Shown here piece by piece: positions 1 to 7,960 of a DNA stretch of 64,000 nt. Each line of letters begins with the position of its first letter. Position 1 is the stretch's first letter. The stretch comes from Neglectibacter sp. X58 (GTDB lineage: Bacteria > Bacillota > Clostridia > Oscillospirales > Acutalibacteraceae), in contig NZ_QWEO01000011.1 in assembly GCF_009936035.1 (NCBI RefSeq), positions 28,133 through 92,132 of the forward strand, read 5' to 3'. The notes under the pieces were generated by a model. The model was not told the origin of the DNA and did no database searches. It worked only from the letters and a program-made list of their open reading frames with translations. Made by a program: the position numbers and the translations under genes.

Positions 1-830
1 TCGATGGAGGTACAGCAGTCATTGTTCAAAAGGAAGAGAAATGCCTTGATGCTCCCGCCATAATTGACATCGTCTGTGACTCCTTCCGGAAAGGGGGCAT
101 GGAACCTTTCACCTGTTTTTGAATTATAGTAGACATCCGCATGGTATTCTGTGACTTCCAGCACCAGGCGGACTTCAACCTGCTGTTTTACCAGGGTTTT
201 TGATGTCTTCCTGAAATCCGGGTCATCCAGGATCTCCCGGGGCGGTTCCAGGAATACAACTGCGGTTGGTTCCTGCTTCCTGCGGCAGTGCCCTTTGTGC
301 CCTGGCTGGCCGCCCGGCTTCTTCCCGGTCTTCTCCCTGCTGTTTGTGATCTTTTTGCGGCGGATGGTTTTGGAAGAAGGGATGGAGGAATTCTCATGGC
401 CATGGTTCAGCTGGGCCTTCAGACGGAGGTTTTTTCCCTTTTCTTCTTCCAGCTGCGTCTCTGCTTCATAGAGCTTATGGCGCTGCTGTGTTACCTTGTC
501 CAGGGCTTCGTCACGCTCATGTTCTGCCTTCAGTGCCCGCTTTTCCATCTGCGCGAGCTGCTTTTGGAGGGCGGCTTTTTCCTTCCGGTGCTCCTTTTGA
601 AGATCCTCAAAGACTTCAAACCAGTGGTTGCGGGCGGCAGCCATGTCCCGGCGGGCCTGGGCTGTCTCCTCCTTCTGATGCCGGATCTCCTGCTCCAGAG
701 CCTTTACTTCCTTCCGGTGCACCTCATGGATCTTCTGATATTTTTTCCCAGACTTAAAAGCCGACACTTCTGCTTCGGCTGCTTTAAGGCGGTATTCCAG
801 GAATGTGATACGGGAAAAGGAACGGTCCAT
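1..830 (-). CDS. IS66-family transposase, N-terminal part (runs off the window)
   Basis: The reverse strand is open from an ATG at 830 to the window edge, about 276 codons. Residues 1-145 are rich in Lys, Glu and Gln and look like a coiled coil. NSSIPSSKT (about 147-155) and GKKPGGQPGHKGH (about 169-181) are the typical IS66 TnpC linker and zinc-finger-proximal motifs, and the stretch ends in FLFLLNNDCC, the start of the IS66 core. The DDE catalytic domain lies outside the window. It starts 16 bases after the stop of a 58-residue gene read the same way, so the two are probably co-transcribed. The element looks intact where visible. IS66 membership is confident; the subgroup is not determined. 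Confidence 0.9.
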   Translation of the reverse strand, partial: MDRSFSRITFLEYRLKAAEAEVSAFKSGKKYQKIHEVHRKEVKALEQEIRHQKEETAQARRDMAAARNHWFEVFEDLQKEHRKEKAALQKQLAQMEKRALKAEHERDEALDKVTQQRHKLYEAETQLEEEKGKNLRLKAQLNHGHENSSIPSSKTIRRKKITNSREKTGKKPGGQPGHKGHCRRKQEPTAVVFLEPPREILDDPDFRKTSKTLVKQQVEVRLVLEVTEYHADVYYNSKTGERFHAPFPEGVTDDVNYGGSIKAFLFLLNNDCCTSI

Positions 831-846
831 AAGCTGCCCTCCTGCT

Positions 847-1023
847 TCAGTGCCTGGAAAGTCTGTCAATGAATGCCATCAGTTTCTCATTGTGTTCTGT
901 CAGTGCCTGGATTGTCTCCTCCTGTATGCGGATGATCTGGTCCTGTTTCTCAACCTGGGCTTCCAAGGCGGCAACCAGCTCCCCACAAATGGCGGCCGGC
1001 TCCCTGTTTTTGTCTGGCTTCAT
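847..1023 (-). CDS. Small IS66-associated protein, 58 aa
   Basis: A short reverse-strand gene beginning MKPDKNREPAAICGELV and ending FIDRLSRH. The ATG at 1023 follows an AGAGAGG ribosome binding site. The protein is mostly predicted helix with a heptad-like pattern (EAQVEKQDQIIRIQEE). It sits immediately upstream of the IS66 transposase, in the place where IS66 elements of Clostridia carry a small accessory frame. Its role in transposition is not known to me; it is not recognisably TnpA or TnpB. The good ribosome binding site and tight spacing support it being real. Confidence 0.7.
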   Translation of the reverse strand: MKPDKNREPAAICGELVAALEAQVEKQDQIIRIQEETIQALTEHNEKLMAFIDRLSRH

Positions 1024-1446
1024 ATCTTCATCCTCTCTTTCTGCTAAAAGTATAGCAGAAAAAAAAGGAAAAAGCGAATCTGCTCAAACGGTGGGACTGG
1101 CATTTTGACGGTGGATAACTATTTTTTTGCTGAGAGCATAAGACTTAGGAATGGATGTTTTTGGGCCCGGACAGAGCCTGGGGATACTGTTTATGTGGAT
1201 AATTGTGTTTTTTTTAGCCCAGGAAGAAAAGTCATTCACAGAACTTTTCCTCCTGGGTGAGATTATACACAAAATAAAAAAATAATTTTCAGCACTTTTC
1301 ACAATGATTTAGAGGGGGGAGTGAACAGTAACCAATCTTTATATCGACCCAGTTGATAATAAGCAGAAAAATGATTATAATAAATATTGACATTTCATGT
1401 CAGGGTTTTGATGGTATTCTATGATCAAAGCAAGGAGGGATTGGCC
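1024..1446. other. Intergenic region between IS66 and the WYL regulator
   Basis: About 420 bases without a convincing gene. It probably holds the IS66 terminal inverted repeat, but no partner end is inside the window, so I cannot place it. It contains an imperfect 15-bp inverted repeat (1218-1232 with 1243-1257, 14 of 15 pairs, 10-base loop). Neither side has a downstream T-run, so it is not an evident terminator. The promoter and operator of the following gene lie at 1387-1420. Confidence 0.5.
1387..1420 (+). promoter_or_regulatory. Promoter and operator of the WYL regulator gene
   Basis: TTGACA at 1387-1392 and TATTCT at 1415-1420 are 22 bp apart. The inverted repeat TGACA-N5-TGTCA (1388-1402) overlaps the -35 element. 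The same inverted repeat and the same 22-bp spacing recur at 2340-2373 in front of the next gene. This suggests both promoters are controlled by the regulator encoded between them. The overlong spacer hints at activator-dependent transcription; that is inference. Confidence 0.6.
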
Positions 1447-2343
1447 ATGCAGGAAAGCAGATTATTCAAGATTGTCTATCATTTACTCGATAAAGGACGG
1501 GCAACTGCTCCGGAATTAGCAGATAAGTTTGAAGTATCCGTAAGGACGATTTACAGAGATATTGATGCCCTAAGCAGCGCAGGCATCCCAATCTATGCAG
1601 AGCCGGGAAGAAATGGCGGTATCTTCTTATTGCAGGATTTCGTTTTGGACAGGGCGTTATTATCTGAAAATGAAAAACTGGAAGTTTTGACATCAATACA
1701 AAGTATATTTGCCACAGGTTATACTGGCGGAACAGAAATGCTGTCAAAGTTATCAGCGCTTTTCCATGTTCATACAAAAGACTGGCTTGAAGTGGATTTT
1801 TCACGTTGGGGAAAACGTGCTTATGATAACTCGAAATTTGAACTATTAAAAACAGCAGTCATCCATTGCAAAGAAGCCAGGATTGTTTATGAAAGCACAG
1901 ACAGTAAAAGAAGCACACGAATTATCCAGCCATTAAAAATATCTTATAAATCAAAAGAATGGTATTTGAAAGCGTTCTGCAAGGAAAAGCAGGATTTTCG
2001 CCTATTCAAACTAAACCGCATATTAAAATTGGAATTATTAGAGAATACATTTGTTCCAAGGCCATACCCGGAAGAAGGGAATAACACGCAGCAGGAATAC
2101 CCCCAGGTCGTCCTTCTGTTTTCAAAAGAAATTGCATACCGTGTCTATGATGAATTTGACGAAACAGAAATTGAATATAAAAGAAACGGCGATCTGGCCG
2201 TCTGTGCCAGGATACCTGTTGATCCATGGCTGATTGGTTATCTGCTTTCATTTGGGGCGCAGGTAGAAATCATAGAACCCCAATACTTAAAAGGTATTTT
2301 AGCTGCACAGGCACAGGAAATTTATAACAAAAATAAAACTTGA
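1447..2343 (+). CDS. WYL-domain HTH transcriptional regulator (YafY/DeoR-like)
   Basis: 298 residues from ATG 1447, chosen because AAGGAGGG lies just upstream; an ATG at 1387 has no such site and would lie in the promoter. Residues 1-60 form a DeoR-type winged helix (ATAPELADKFEVSVRTIYRDIDAL). Residues about 140-215 carry the WYL region (ILQPLKISYKSKEWYLKAFCKE type) and the tail is the WCX extension. Such proteins bind DNA as dimers, with the WYL domain sensing a ligand or nucleic acid. The TGACA-N5-TGTCA repeat before this gene and overlapping its stop codon suggests it controls itself and the downstream zinc-ribbon gene. The ligand is unknown. Confidence 0.9.
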   Translation: MQESRLFKIVYHLLDKGRATAPELADKFEVSVRTIYRDIDALSSAGIPIYAEPGRNGGIFLLQDFVLDRALLSENEKLEVLTSIQSIFATGYTGGTEMLSKLSALFHVHTKDWLEVDFSRWGKRAYDNSKFELLKTAVIHCKEARIVYESTDSKRSTRIIQPLKISYKSKEWYLKAFCKEKQDFRLFKLNRILKLELLENTFVPRPYPEEGNNTQQEYPQVVLLFSKEIAYRVYDEFDETEIEYKRNGDLAVCARIPVDPWLIGYLLSFGAQVEIIEPQYLKGILAAQAQEIYNKNKT

Positions 2344-2373
2344 CAAACGGTGTCAGGATATGTGTGATATACT
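2340..2373 (+). promoter_or_regulatory. Second TGACA-N5-TGTCA promoter/operator
   Basis: TTGACA 2340-2345, a 22-bp spacer and TATACT 2368-2373. The inverted repeat TGACA-N5-TGTCA occupies 2341-2355 and includes the stop codon of the WYL gene (2341-2343). It matches the site at 1387-1420 in both half-sites and in spacing. Confidence 0.6.
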
Positions 2374-2433
2374 AAATTCCATAGCAATAGGGCTATACAT
2401 AAACTTTAAACACATTAGAAAGAGGTAAAGAAA

Positions 2434-2706
2434 ATGTATGAAATGAACCAGAAATTTTGTCAGTGCTGTGGTATGCCGATGGGAGATACGAATGAACTGT
2501 ACGGAACAAATGCCGATGGCAGTAAAAATGAAGAATACTGCAAGTATTGTTTTGAAAACGGTAAGTTTACTTTTAACGGCACGATGGAAGAAATGATTGA
2601 GGCATGCGTACCGAATATGGCAGCGGCTAATCCCAATATGAGCGAGGAAGAAGCCAGAAAAGCCATGCTTGAATGGTTTCCGACACTGAAACGCTGGAGA
2701 AACTAA
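2434..2706 (+). CDS. Putative zinc-ribbon protein, 90 aa
   Basis: Begins MYEMNQKFCQCCGMPMG after an AGAGGT ribosome binding site. Paired cysteines CQCCGM (residues 8-12) and YCKYCFENG (about 35-39) form a zinc ribbon of the kind annotated as putative zinc ribbon domain (Zn_ribbon_2-like). The C-terminal half is helical (MSEEEARKAMLEWFPTLKRW). Relatives commonly sit beside or fused to transcription regulators. Here the gene follows the WYL regulator and has a copy of the same operator, so it is probably a target. No enzymatic function can be inferred. Confidence 0.8.
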   Translation: MYEMNQKFCQCCGMPMGDTNELYGTNADGSKNEEYCKYCFENGKFTFNGTMEEMIEACVPNMAAANPNMSEEEARKAMLEWFPTLKRWRN

Positions 2707-2781
2707 TCGCTGCCGCCTAAAATGCAGCCATTTCCGCTGTCAGGCAATCAGAGAACTGTCGGGAACAAAGCATCCCAAACA

Positions 2782-2815
2782 GGGCAGATATCGCTCACAT
2801 GGGCAATGTCTGCCC
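2782..2815 (+). terminator. Possible weak terminator hairpin
   Basis: GGGCAGA (2782-2788) pairs with TCTGCCC (2809-2815) across a 20-base loop, followed by an A/T-rich stretch. The stem is short, so this is a weak candidate for ending the zinc-ribbon transcript. Confidence 0.3.
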
Positions 2816-2897
2816 TTGAAGCTTTTAAAAAATTTTATTTTCCCTGTCACACGGCAGCCTTTCCGTTGTCTAATAAAATATAGGAGGTAAAAAAACC

Positions 2898-3743
2898 ATG
2901 AAAAATATAACGAACGAAGAACTGTTGACTTTGATTGGAAAGGCCACTGCCGGAGACAAAGAATCTCTGGAAACTGTCATTCTCAGCGTACAGGACCTGG
3001 TGTTTAACCTGTCCCTGCGAATGCTCGGCACTTTCCCTGACGCAGAGGACGCCACACAGGATATTCTGTTAAAGATTATGACGCACCTGTCCTCTTTTAA
3101 GGGGGAAAGCACATTTTCCACATGGGTATTCCGCATTGCCACGAACCATCTGAAAAACTACCAGAAGCATATGTTCGCAAAATATCCCCTTAGCTTTGAA
3201 TTCTATGGGGATGATATTAAAAACGGAAAAATCAGTGACGTACCCGATCTTTCGCAGAATGTGGAAAAATCTATTTTGGCAGAAGAATTGAAACTGTCCT
3301 GCACGAATGTCATGCTGCAGTGTCTCGATACTGAAAGCCGGTGCATCTTTATATTAGGGACGATGTTCAAAGTGGACAGCCGGATTGCGGGCGACATTTT
3401 GGGGATCACGCCGGAAGCTTACCGGAAGCGGCTTTCCAGGATCCGTGCAAAAATGGCAGATTTCTTAAAGGAATACTGTGGCGAGTATGGAAACGGAAAG
3501 TGCCGCTGTGCAGACAGGGTCAATTATGCCATCCAAAATCACAGGATCCACCCTGCACAGCTTCCTTTCACTTCTGCTGTCCCCAAAAGTACCATGCTCG
3601 AAGTAAAACAGGCTATGGAAAACATTGATGATCTTTCACAGGAATTTGCCTTTTGCAAAATCTATCAGTCCCCGGCAAGCCTGAAAGAGTTTATCCAAAA
3701 ATTCTTAGACGGAACTTCCTTTTCCGTTGTCACGAATGCGTAG
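2898..3743 (+). CDS. Sigma-70 family (ECF-like) RNA polymerase sigma factor
   Basis: 281 residues, with TAGGAGG upstream of ATG 2898. Region 2 covers about residues 25-95 (DLVFNLSLRMLGTFPDAED, then STFSTWVFRIATNHLKNY). Region 4 lies at about 135-190 (IFILGTMFKVDSRIAGDILGITPEAYRKRLSR). A C-terminal extension of about 85 residues starts with a cysteine cluster (CGEYGNGKCRC), longer than a minimal ECF sigma; such extensions often modulate activity. No anti-sigma gene is adjacent. The DUF2461 gene follows at once, its ribosome binding site overlapping this stop, so the two are co-transcribed. The stimulus is unknown. Confidence 0.88.
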   Translation: MKNITNEELLTLIGKATAGDKESLETVILSVQDLVFNLSLRMLGTFPDAEDATQDILLKIMTHLSSFKGESTFSTWVFRIATNHLKNYQKHMFAKYPLSFEFYGDDIKNGKISDVPDLSQNVEKSILAEELKLSCTNVMLQCLDTESRCIFILGTMFKVDSRIAGDILGITPEAYRKRLSRIRAKMADFLKEYCGEYGNGKCRCADRVNYAIQNHRIHPAQLPFTSAVPKSTMLEVKQAMENIDDLSQEFAFCKIYQSPASLKEFIQKFLDGTSFSVVTNA

Positions 3744-3756
3744 GAGGAACGGGAAA

Positions 3757-4440
3757 ATGAATACACAGCTTATTTTGAATTACCTTTCCGATTTAAGTGT
3801 AAACAATAACCGGGAATGGTACCATGAACATAAAGCAGAAAACAAGGCGGCAAACACAGAATTTGAAGCATTGGTCGGGGCGCTGATCCTCCGGATTGGT
3901 GAATTTGACAGCAGCGTACTACATAATGAACCAAAAAATCTTACCTTTAAGCTGGTGAGGGATACCCGGTTCAGCCACGATAAGTCGCCTTATCATCCAG
4001 CGTTCCGTGCCCATATTTCCTCACAGGGAAAGCTGCCGGTTCCTGTTGGCTATTATCTTATGATAAAGCCCGGCGGCCAGTCCTTTTTAGGCGGCGGCCT
4101 GTTTGCAGATATGTTCAAAGATGCAACGGCAATGGTCCGGGACTATATTGTTGGGAACGGCAGGGAATTTGAAAACATCATCCATGATCCGGAATTTGAA
4201 AAATATTTCTCGGTACAGGGATCTGCACTTAAAAATGTCCCGGCCGGATATGATAAGGAACATCCACAGGCAGAATATTTGAAATATAAAAGCTGGTATC
4301 TGGAATATCCGCTCAAAGATGAAGAGCTGCAGGATGCCGAAGCATTTCTCTCAAAGGCAGCCCATCTTTTTCACATTATGAAACCGTTTAACGATTATCT
4401 GAATAAGGCTCTTGCAGACTTTCAGATGCCTGCAAGGTGA
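3757..4440 (+). CDS. DUF2461 / TIGR02453 family protein
   Basis: 227 residues from ATG 3757, preceded by AGGAGG overlapping the stop of the sigma factor gene; an upstream ATG at 3727 lies inside that gene and has no ribosome binding site. Recognisable family motifs are NNREWYHEHK near the N-terminus, FKLVRDTRFSHDKSPYHPAFRAHIS in the middle and GGGLFADM after it. The family is widespread and of unknown biochemical function. A hairpin 26 bases after the stop probably ends the transcript. Confidence 0.88.
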   Translation: MNTQLILNYLSDLSVNNNREWYHEHKAENKAANTEFEALVGALILRIGEFDSSVLHNEPKNLTFKLVRDTRFSHDKSPYHPAFRAHISSQGKLPVPVGYYLMIKPGGQSFLGGGLFADMFKDATAMVRDYIVGNGREFENIIHDPEFEKYFSVQGSALKNVPAGYDKEHPQAEYLKYKSWYLEYPLKDEELQDAEAFLSKAAHLFHIMKPFNDYLNKALADFQMPAR

Positions 4441-4466
4441 TAAAAAATCAAATTGCGTTTCATAAC

Positions 4467-4508
4467 AAGCCCTGAAACTCCACAATTTAATGCGGATATC
4501 GGGGCTTT
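4467..4508 (+). terminator. Hairpin, copy 1 of a 42-bp repeat
   Basis: AAGCCCTGA (4467-4475) pairs with TCGGGGCTT (4499-4507, one G-T pair), and T residues follow. It lies just after the DUF2461 gene and fits a terminator. The 42 bases match 9670-9711 at 39 positions, including the loop, so this is a repeated element rather than two independent terminators. Confidence 0.65.
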
Positions 4509-4520
4509 TACATATTCCAC

Positions 4521-4549
4521 TTGTATTCTTCGGACAAACGAAGTATAAT
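4521..4549 (+). promoter_or_regulatory. Promoter of the HTH/two-component operon
   Basis: TTGTAT (4521-4526), 17-bp spacer, TATAAT (4544-4549). The spacer holds a small inverted repeat CTTCG-N6-CGAAG, a possible operator. Confidence 0.65.
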
Positions 4550-4580
4550 AAGCATATCATATTTTTTTCAGAGGTACGGT

Positions 4581-4793
4581 ATGGATTACATGACAACCAA
4601 AGAAGCCGCCGATATATGGGGCATATCGGACAGGCGGGTATTACAGTATTGCAATGCCGGACGGATCGGCGGTGCTGTTAAAATGGGAAACACCTGGCTG
4701 ATTCCCAAAAGTGCCAAAAAGCCTGCAGACGGAAGATTAAAAAGCGGAAAAAACAAAGAAAACAGCCCCAAGGAGAATACTTGTAATGAATGA
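4581..4793 (+). CDS. Small helix-turn-helix DNA-binding protein, 70 aa
   Basis: ATG 4581 follows AGAGGT. Residues 4-45 (MTTKEAADIWGISDRRVLQYCNAGRIGGAVKMGNTWLIP) match the MerR/excisionase-type winged helix in which the first helix-turn-helix is followed by a wing ending in WLIP. The Lys-rich tail is probably disordered. It overlaps the next gene by 8 bases and opens a five- or six-gene operon with a two-component system and an ABC transporter, so it is likely a local regulator and not an excisionase. No integrase is nearby on this strand. Confidence 0.75.
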   Translation: MDYMTTKEAADIWGISDRRVLQYCNAGRIGGAVKMGNTWLIPKSAKKPADGRLKSGKNKENSPKENTCNE

Positions 4794-5490
4794 ATATAAA
4801 ATTATGGTCGTGGACGACGAGCCGGATATTCTGGACCTGCTTGGAAAGTCTTTGAATATGGAGGGATTTCCTGCCGTCATAAAAGTTGATACAGGAATAA
4901 AAGCGGTAAACACCTGCAAAGAAATACAGCCGGATATCATTATTTTAGATGTTATGCTGCCGGATATTGACGGCTATGAGGTATGTAAACAGATCCGGCA
5001 GTTCTCCCACTGCCCCATTCTGTTCCTTTCCTCCAAAAATGATGAATTAGATAAAATCCTGGGCCTGGCTGTGGGCGGCGACGATTATGTTACCAAGCCT
5101 TTCAGCCCCAAAGAAATTGCTTACAGGGTGAAAGCGCAGCTGCGCCGCATGGAATATAAGAGAAACCCTCCAGGCAACCAGACAATAGAAATCGGTGCGT
5201 TGACGATTGATACGGATGGCTGCAGGGCGCTCAAAGACGGCAGGGACCTGGAACTGACTGCCAGGGAATTTGAAATACTGCAATACTTAGCGGAAAATAA
5301 AGGACGGGTTATCAGCCGCGAGCGTTTATATGAAGCGATCTGGAACGAGGACAGCTTCGGCTGCGATAATACGGTCATGGTCCATATCCGGCACCTGCGC
5401 GAGAAAATGGAAAGCGACCCTACCACACCGCAATATCTTATCACAATGAAAGGCTTAGGCTATAAGCTGGTAAATCCTTATGAAAAATAA
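4786..5490 (+). CDS. OmpR-family response regulator (VanR-like)
   Basis: 234 residues. The receiver domain has the acidic pair D10-D11, phospho-acceptor D55 (IIILDVMLPD) and K104 (DDYVTKPF). The C-terminal winged helix ends GLGYKLVNP, typical of OmpR/PhoB proteins. It overlaps the upstream HTH gene by 8 bases and the kinase gene by 11, so translation is coupled. A TTAAGAT-N4-TTAAGAT tandem site before the ABC genes (6950-6967) has the 11-bp period these regulators bind and is the probable target. Confidence 0.93.
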   Translation: MNEYKIMVVDDEPDILDLLGKSLNMEGFPAVIKVDTGIKAVNTCKEIQPDIIILDVMLPDIDGYEVCKQIRQFSHCPILFLSSKNDELDKILGLAVGGDDYVTKPFSPKEIAYRVKAQLRRMEYKRNPPGNQTIEIGALTIDTDGCRALKDGRDLELTAREFEILQYLAENKGRVISRERLYEAIWNEDSFGCDNTVMVHIRHLREKMESDPTTPQYLITMKGLGYKLVNPYEK

Positions 5491-6907
5491 AAAGAATTTC
5501 AACCCGTTCTTCCGGATGGTCCTGCTCCTGTCAATGACATTATTGATTGGTGTTATCACGGCAATCGGCCTGTTCTATTATATGTTCTCGATCCCGGAAC
5601 CGGAAGGGATGAGCCTCGCCCATTGGCCGCAGACTTTTACAGACAATTTTTCTTCCTGGACAAGCTATGAGGGCGGAGAACTCTCCATAGAACAGATCGG
5701 ACTTGACCGTCTGGACGAATATGGTTTATGGATCCAGTTTGTGGATGAATCCGGGCAGGAAATTTTCTCCCATAACAAACCTGCCGGGTATCCTTTAAAA
5801 TATTCTGCTTCCGAACTGCTGGCTCTTAGCTCCAGCGACTATCAAAACGGATATACGGTATTTGTAAACAGTCTGGAGGGCTCCGATGAAGTCTGTAGCT
5901 ATATCATAGGATTTCCTTATGATATAGGAAAGTATATGCTACATTACAACGGCGGCAGAGTTGCAAGGCTCTCCCCCATAGCAAGAATAATTATTCTTGC
6001 TGCTTTAAGCTCCCTTATTATTGTCGTGCTTGTTTACGGTTTTTGGCTCTCACGGAAATTGTCAGGCATTACAAAGGGCATCAAAAATATCTCCCTCCGT
6101 ACCTACCAGCCATTAAAAGAAAACGGAATGTTCAGCGAAATCTACGGTGCCCTGAACAAAATGGACAGGGACATACACCGCGCCGACCAAATAAGCGAAG
6201 AAACAGAAACAACGCGCCGGGAATGGATTGCAAATATCACCCATGACCTGAAAACACCCCTGTCCCCGATCAAAGGCTATGCAGAATTGCTGGCCAACGA
6301 TTCCGATAAGGAGAAACAGGCAATACAGGAATATGCCTCTGTTATCCTAAAGAACATCAACCATACCGAAAACCTGATTAATGATTTAAAACTGACTTAT
6401 CAGTTGGATTCCGGCTATATACCGTACAATCCTCAAAAAATTCGTATTACGCGCTGTGTCAAAGAATGGGTAATTGATATTATCAATGATCCTGCTTTTT
6501 CAGACCGGGATATTGCGTTTGAAAGTAATGTACCGGAATTGTATGCCGATATTGATTCTGCCCTATTTCGGCGCGCCGTTACGAATCTGATTTTGAACGC
6601 TCTCACCCATAACCCTGCTGAAACAAAAGTAAGCGTTACACTTGACACGGATAAAAACGGCAGTATTCTGCTATCTGTCCGTGATAACGGAAATGGGCTG
6701 AGCGAATCAGAACAATCAAAGCTGTTTGAGCGATATTACCGTGGGACAAATACAAAAGAAAAGCCAGAAGGAAGCGGACTGGGGCTTGCCATAGCGGAGC
6801 AAATTGTAACACTTCATGGTGGTGAGATTACAGTCAAAAGCCAGCTGGGTATTGGAACAGAATTTATCATCCATGTTCCATGTAAAAATAGAGTAGCTGC
6901 AAATTAA
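5480..6907 (+). CDS. Sensor histidine kinase (VanS-like)
   Basis: 475 residues. One membrane segment lies near residues 13-35 and another near 165-188, enclosing about 130 residues of extracellular sensor. The cytoplasmic part has the HisKA motif ITHDLKTPLSPIKGY (H about 255) and the ATPase motifs NLILNALTH (N box), RDNGNGL (G1) and GSGLGLAI (G2). Probable partner of the response regulator whose 3' end it overlaps. The sensor region is not a known domain to me. The setting (ABC exporter downstream) suggests cell-envelope or peptide-antibiotic sensing, by analogy. Confidence 0.92.
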   Translation: MKNKKNFNPFFRMVLLLSMTLLIGVITAIGLFYYMFSIPEPEGMSLAHWPQTFTDNFSSWTSYEGGELSIEQIGLDRLDEYGLWIQFVDESGQEIFSHNKPAGYPLKYSASELLALSSSDYQNGYTVFVNSLEGSDEVCSYIIGFPYDIGKYMLHYNGGRVARLSPIARIIILAALSSLIIVVLVYGFWLSRKLSGITKGIKNISLRTYQPLKENGMFSEIYGALNKMDRDIHRADQISEETETTRREWIANITHDLKTPLSPIKGYAELLANDSDKEKQAIQEYASVILKNINHTENLINDLKLTYQLDSGYIPYNPQKIRITRCVKEWVIDIINDPAFSDRDIAFESNVPELYADIDSALFRRAVTNLILNALTHNPAETKVSVTLDTDKNGSILLSVRDNGNGLSESEQSKLFERYYRGTNTKEKPEGSGLGLAIAEQIVTLHGGEITVKSQLGIGTEFIIHVPCKNRVAAN

Positions 6908-6945
6908 GGTTTCCTTATTCATGTCCATGCTTTTTGGACATAGAG

Positions 6946-6989
6946 GTATCTTAAGATTAAATTAAGATAGGGAAAAGTCCAGACTAAGA
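6946..6989 (+). promoter_or_regulatory. Tandem response-regulator site and promoter of the ABC operon
   Basis: TTAAGAT occurs at 6950-6956 and 6961-6967, an 11-bp period as bound by OmpR-family dimers. The same bases also form an inverted repeat, TATCTTAA (6946-6953) with TTAAGATA (6961-6968). TAAGAT at 6984-6989 can serve as -10, with the second repeat in place of the -35 element. This places the ABC genes under the response regulator encoded just upstream. Confidence 0.55.
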
Positions 6990-7063
6990 TGGGTGGTTTA
7001 TGCTATTAAGCATAGGCCGCCTTATTTTTATGCCTATGTAAAATATATCAGGAGGATTATTGT

Positions 7064-7960
7064 ATGCAGTTACAATTAAAAAACTTATGTAAGCAGTACG
7101 GAACAAAGTGTGCTGTGAATCATGTAAATGCAAGCCTTTCACCCGGAGTATACGGACTGCTGGGAGCAAACGGCGCCGGTAAAACAACACTTATGAGAAT
7201 GATATGCGGTGTTTTAAAGCCCTCTTCCGGCAGCATCCGCCTAAACGGCAAAAGCATTGAAGAATTAGGCGAAAGGTACTATTCCCATTTAGGGTACATG
7301 CCACAGGATTTCGGCTTTTATCCCGATTTTACAGCCCGTGAATTTATGCTGTATATGGCGGCGGTAAAAGGGCTTGACGCCAAAACGGCAAAACAACGGA
7401 CAGAGCATCTGCTTCATATGGTAAACCTGCAGGATGTGGCAAACAAAAAAGTCAAATCCTATTCCGGCGGAATGAAGCAGCGTTTGGGCATCGCCCAGGC
7501 GGAGCTGAACCATCCCTCGATTTTGATACTGGATGAACCCACTGCCGGGCTTGATCCCAAGGAGCGGGTACGTTTCCGCAACCTCATATCCGATTTTGCA
7601 AAAGAGAAAATTGTTATCCTGTCCACGCACATCGTATCGGATGTTTCCTATATCGCCGACTACATTTTGATGATGAAAAGCGGACAATTCTTGCTTGGAG
7701 AACCCATGGAAACAGTTACAGACCATATCAAAGGGAAGGTCTGGGAAATCTTGATTGACAATCGGGAAGTCCCAAAATACAGCCGGAATTTTTCTGTTGT
7801 AAACCTACACCACGAAAACAATATGGTCCGGCTGCGTATTGTGAGCGATACCGCACCGGCGGCAGATGCAGTTACTGTAGAGCCAAGCTTAGAGGATCTG
7901 TTCCTTTATCATTTCGGAGAAGACGCACAGAGCGAAAGGAGCGATGATTATGTTGATTAA
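7064..7960 (+). CDS. ABC transporter ATP-binding protein (BcrA-like)
   Basis: 298 residues, AGGAGG upstream. Walker A GANGAGKTT (34-42), signature YSGGMKQR (about 132-139), Walker B LILDEPTAGLD (about 151-161) and switch His STHIVSD. The C-terminal 75 residues resemble the extension of bacitracin/lantibiotic-type exporters. It pairs with the permease gene that overlaps its end. Probable role: ATP-driven export of, or immunity to, a peptide or lipid-targeting compound; the substrate is unknown. Confidence 0.92.
   Translation: MQLQLKNLCKQYGTKCAVNHVNASLSPGVYGLLGANGAGKTTLMRMICGVLKPSSGSIRLNGKSIEELGERYYSHLGYMPQDFGFYPDFTAREFMLYMAAVKGLDAKTAKQRTEHLLHMVNLQDVANKKVKSYSGGMKQRLGIAQAELNHPSILILDEPTAGLDPKERVRFRNLISDFAKEKIVILSTHIVSDVSYIADYILMMKSGQFLLGEPMETVTDHIKGKVWEILIDNREVPKYSRNFSVVNLHHENNMVRLRIVSDTAPAADAVTVEPSLEDLFLYHFGEDAQSERSDDYVD

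Noticed and set aside
288..1108. Long forward-strand open frames at the window start
   Set aside because: They are the antisense of the IS66 transposase and its small partner, whose motifs and ribosome binding sites are on the reverse strand.
1218..1257. Imperfect palindrome taken first as a terminator
   Set aside because: The T-run is on the wrong side for either direction.
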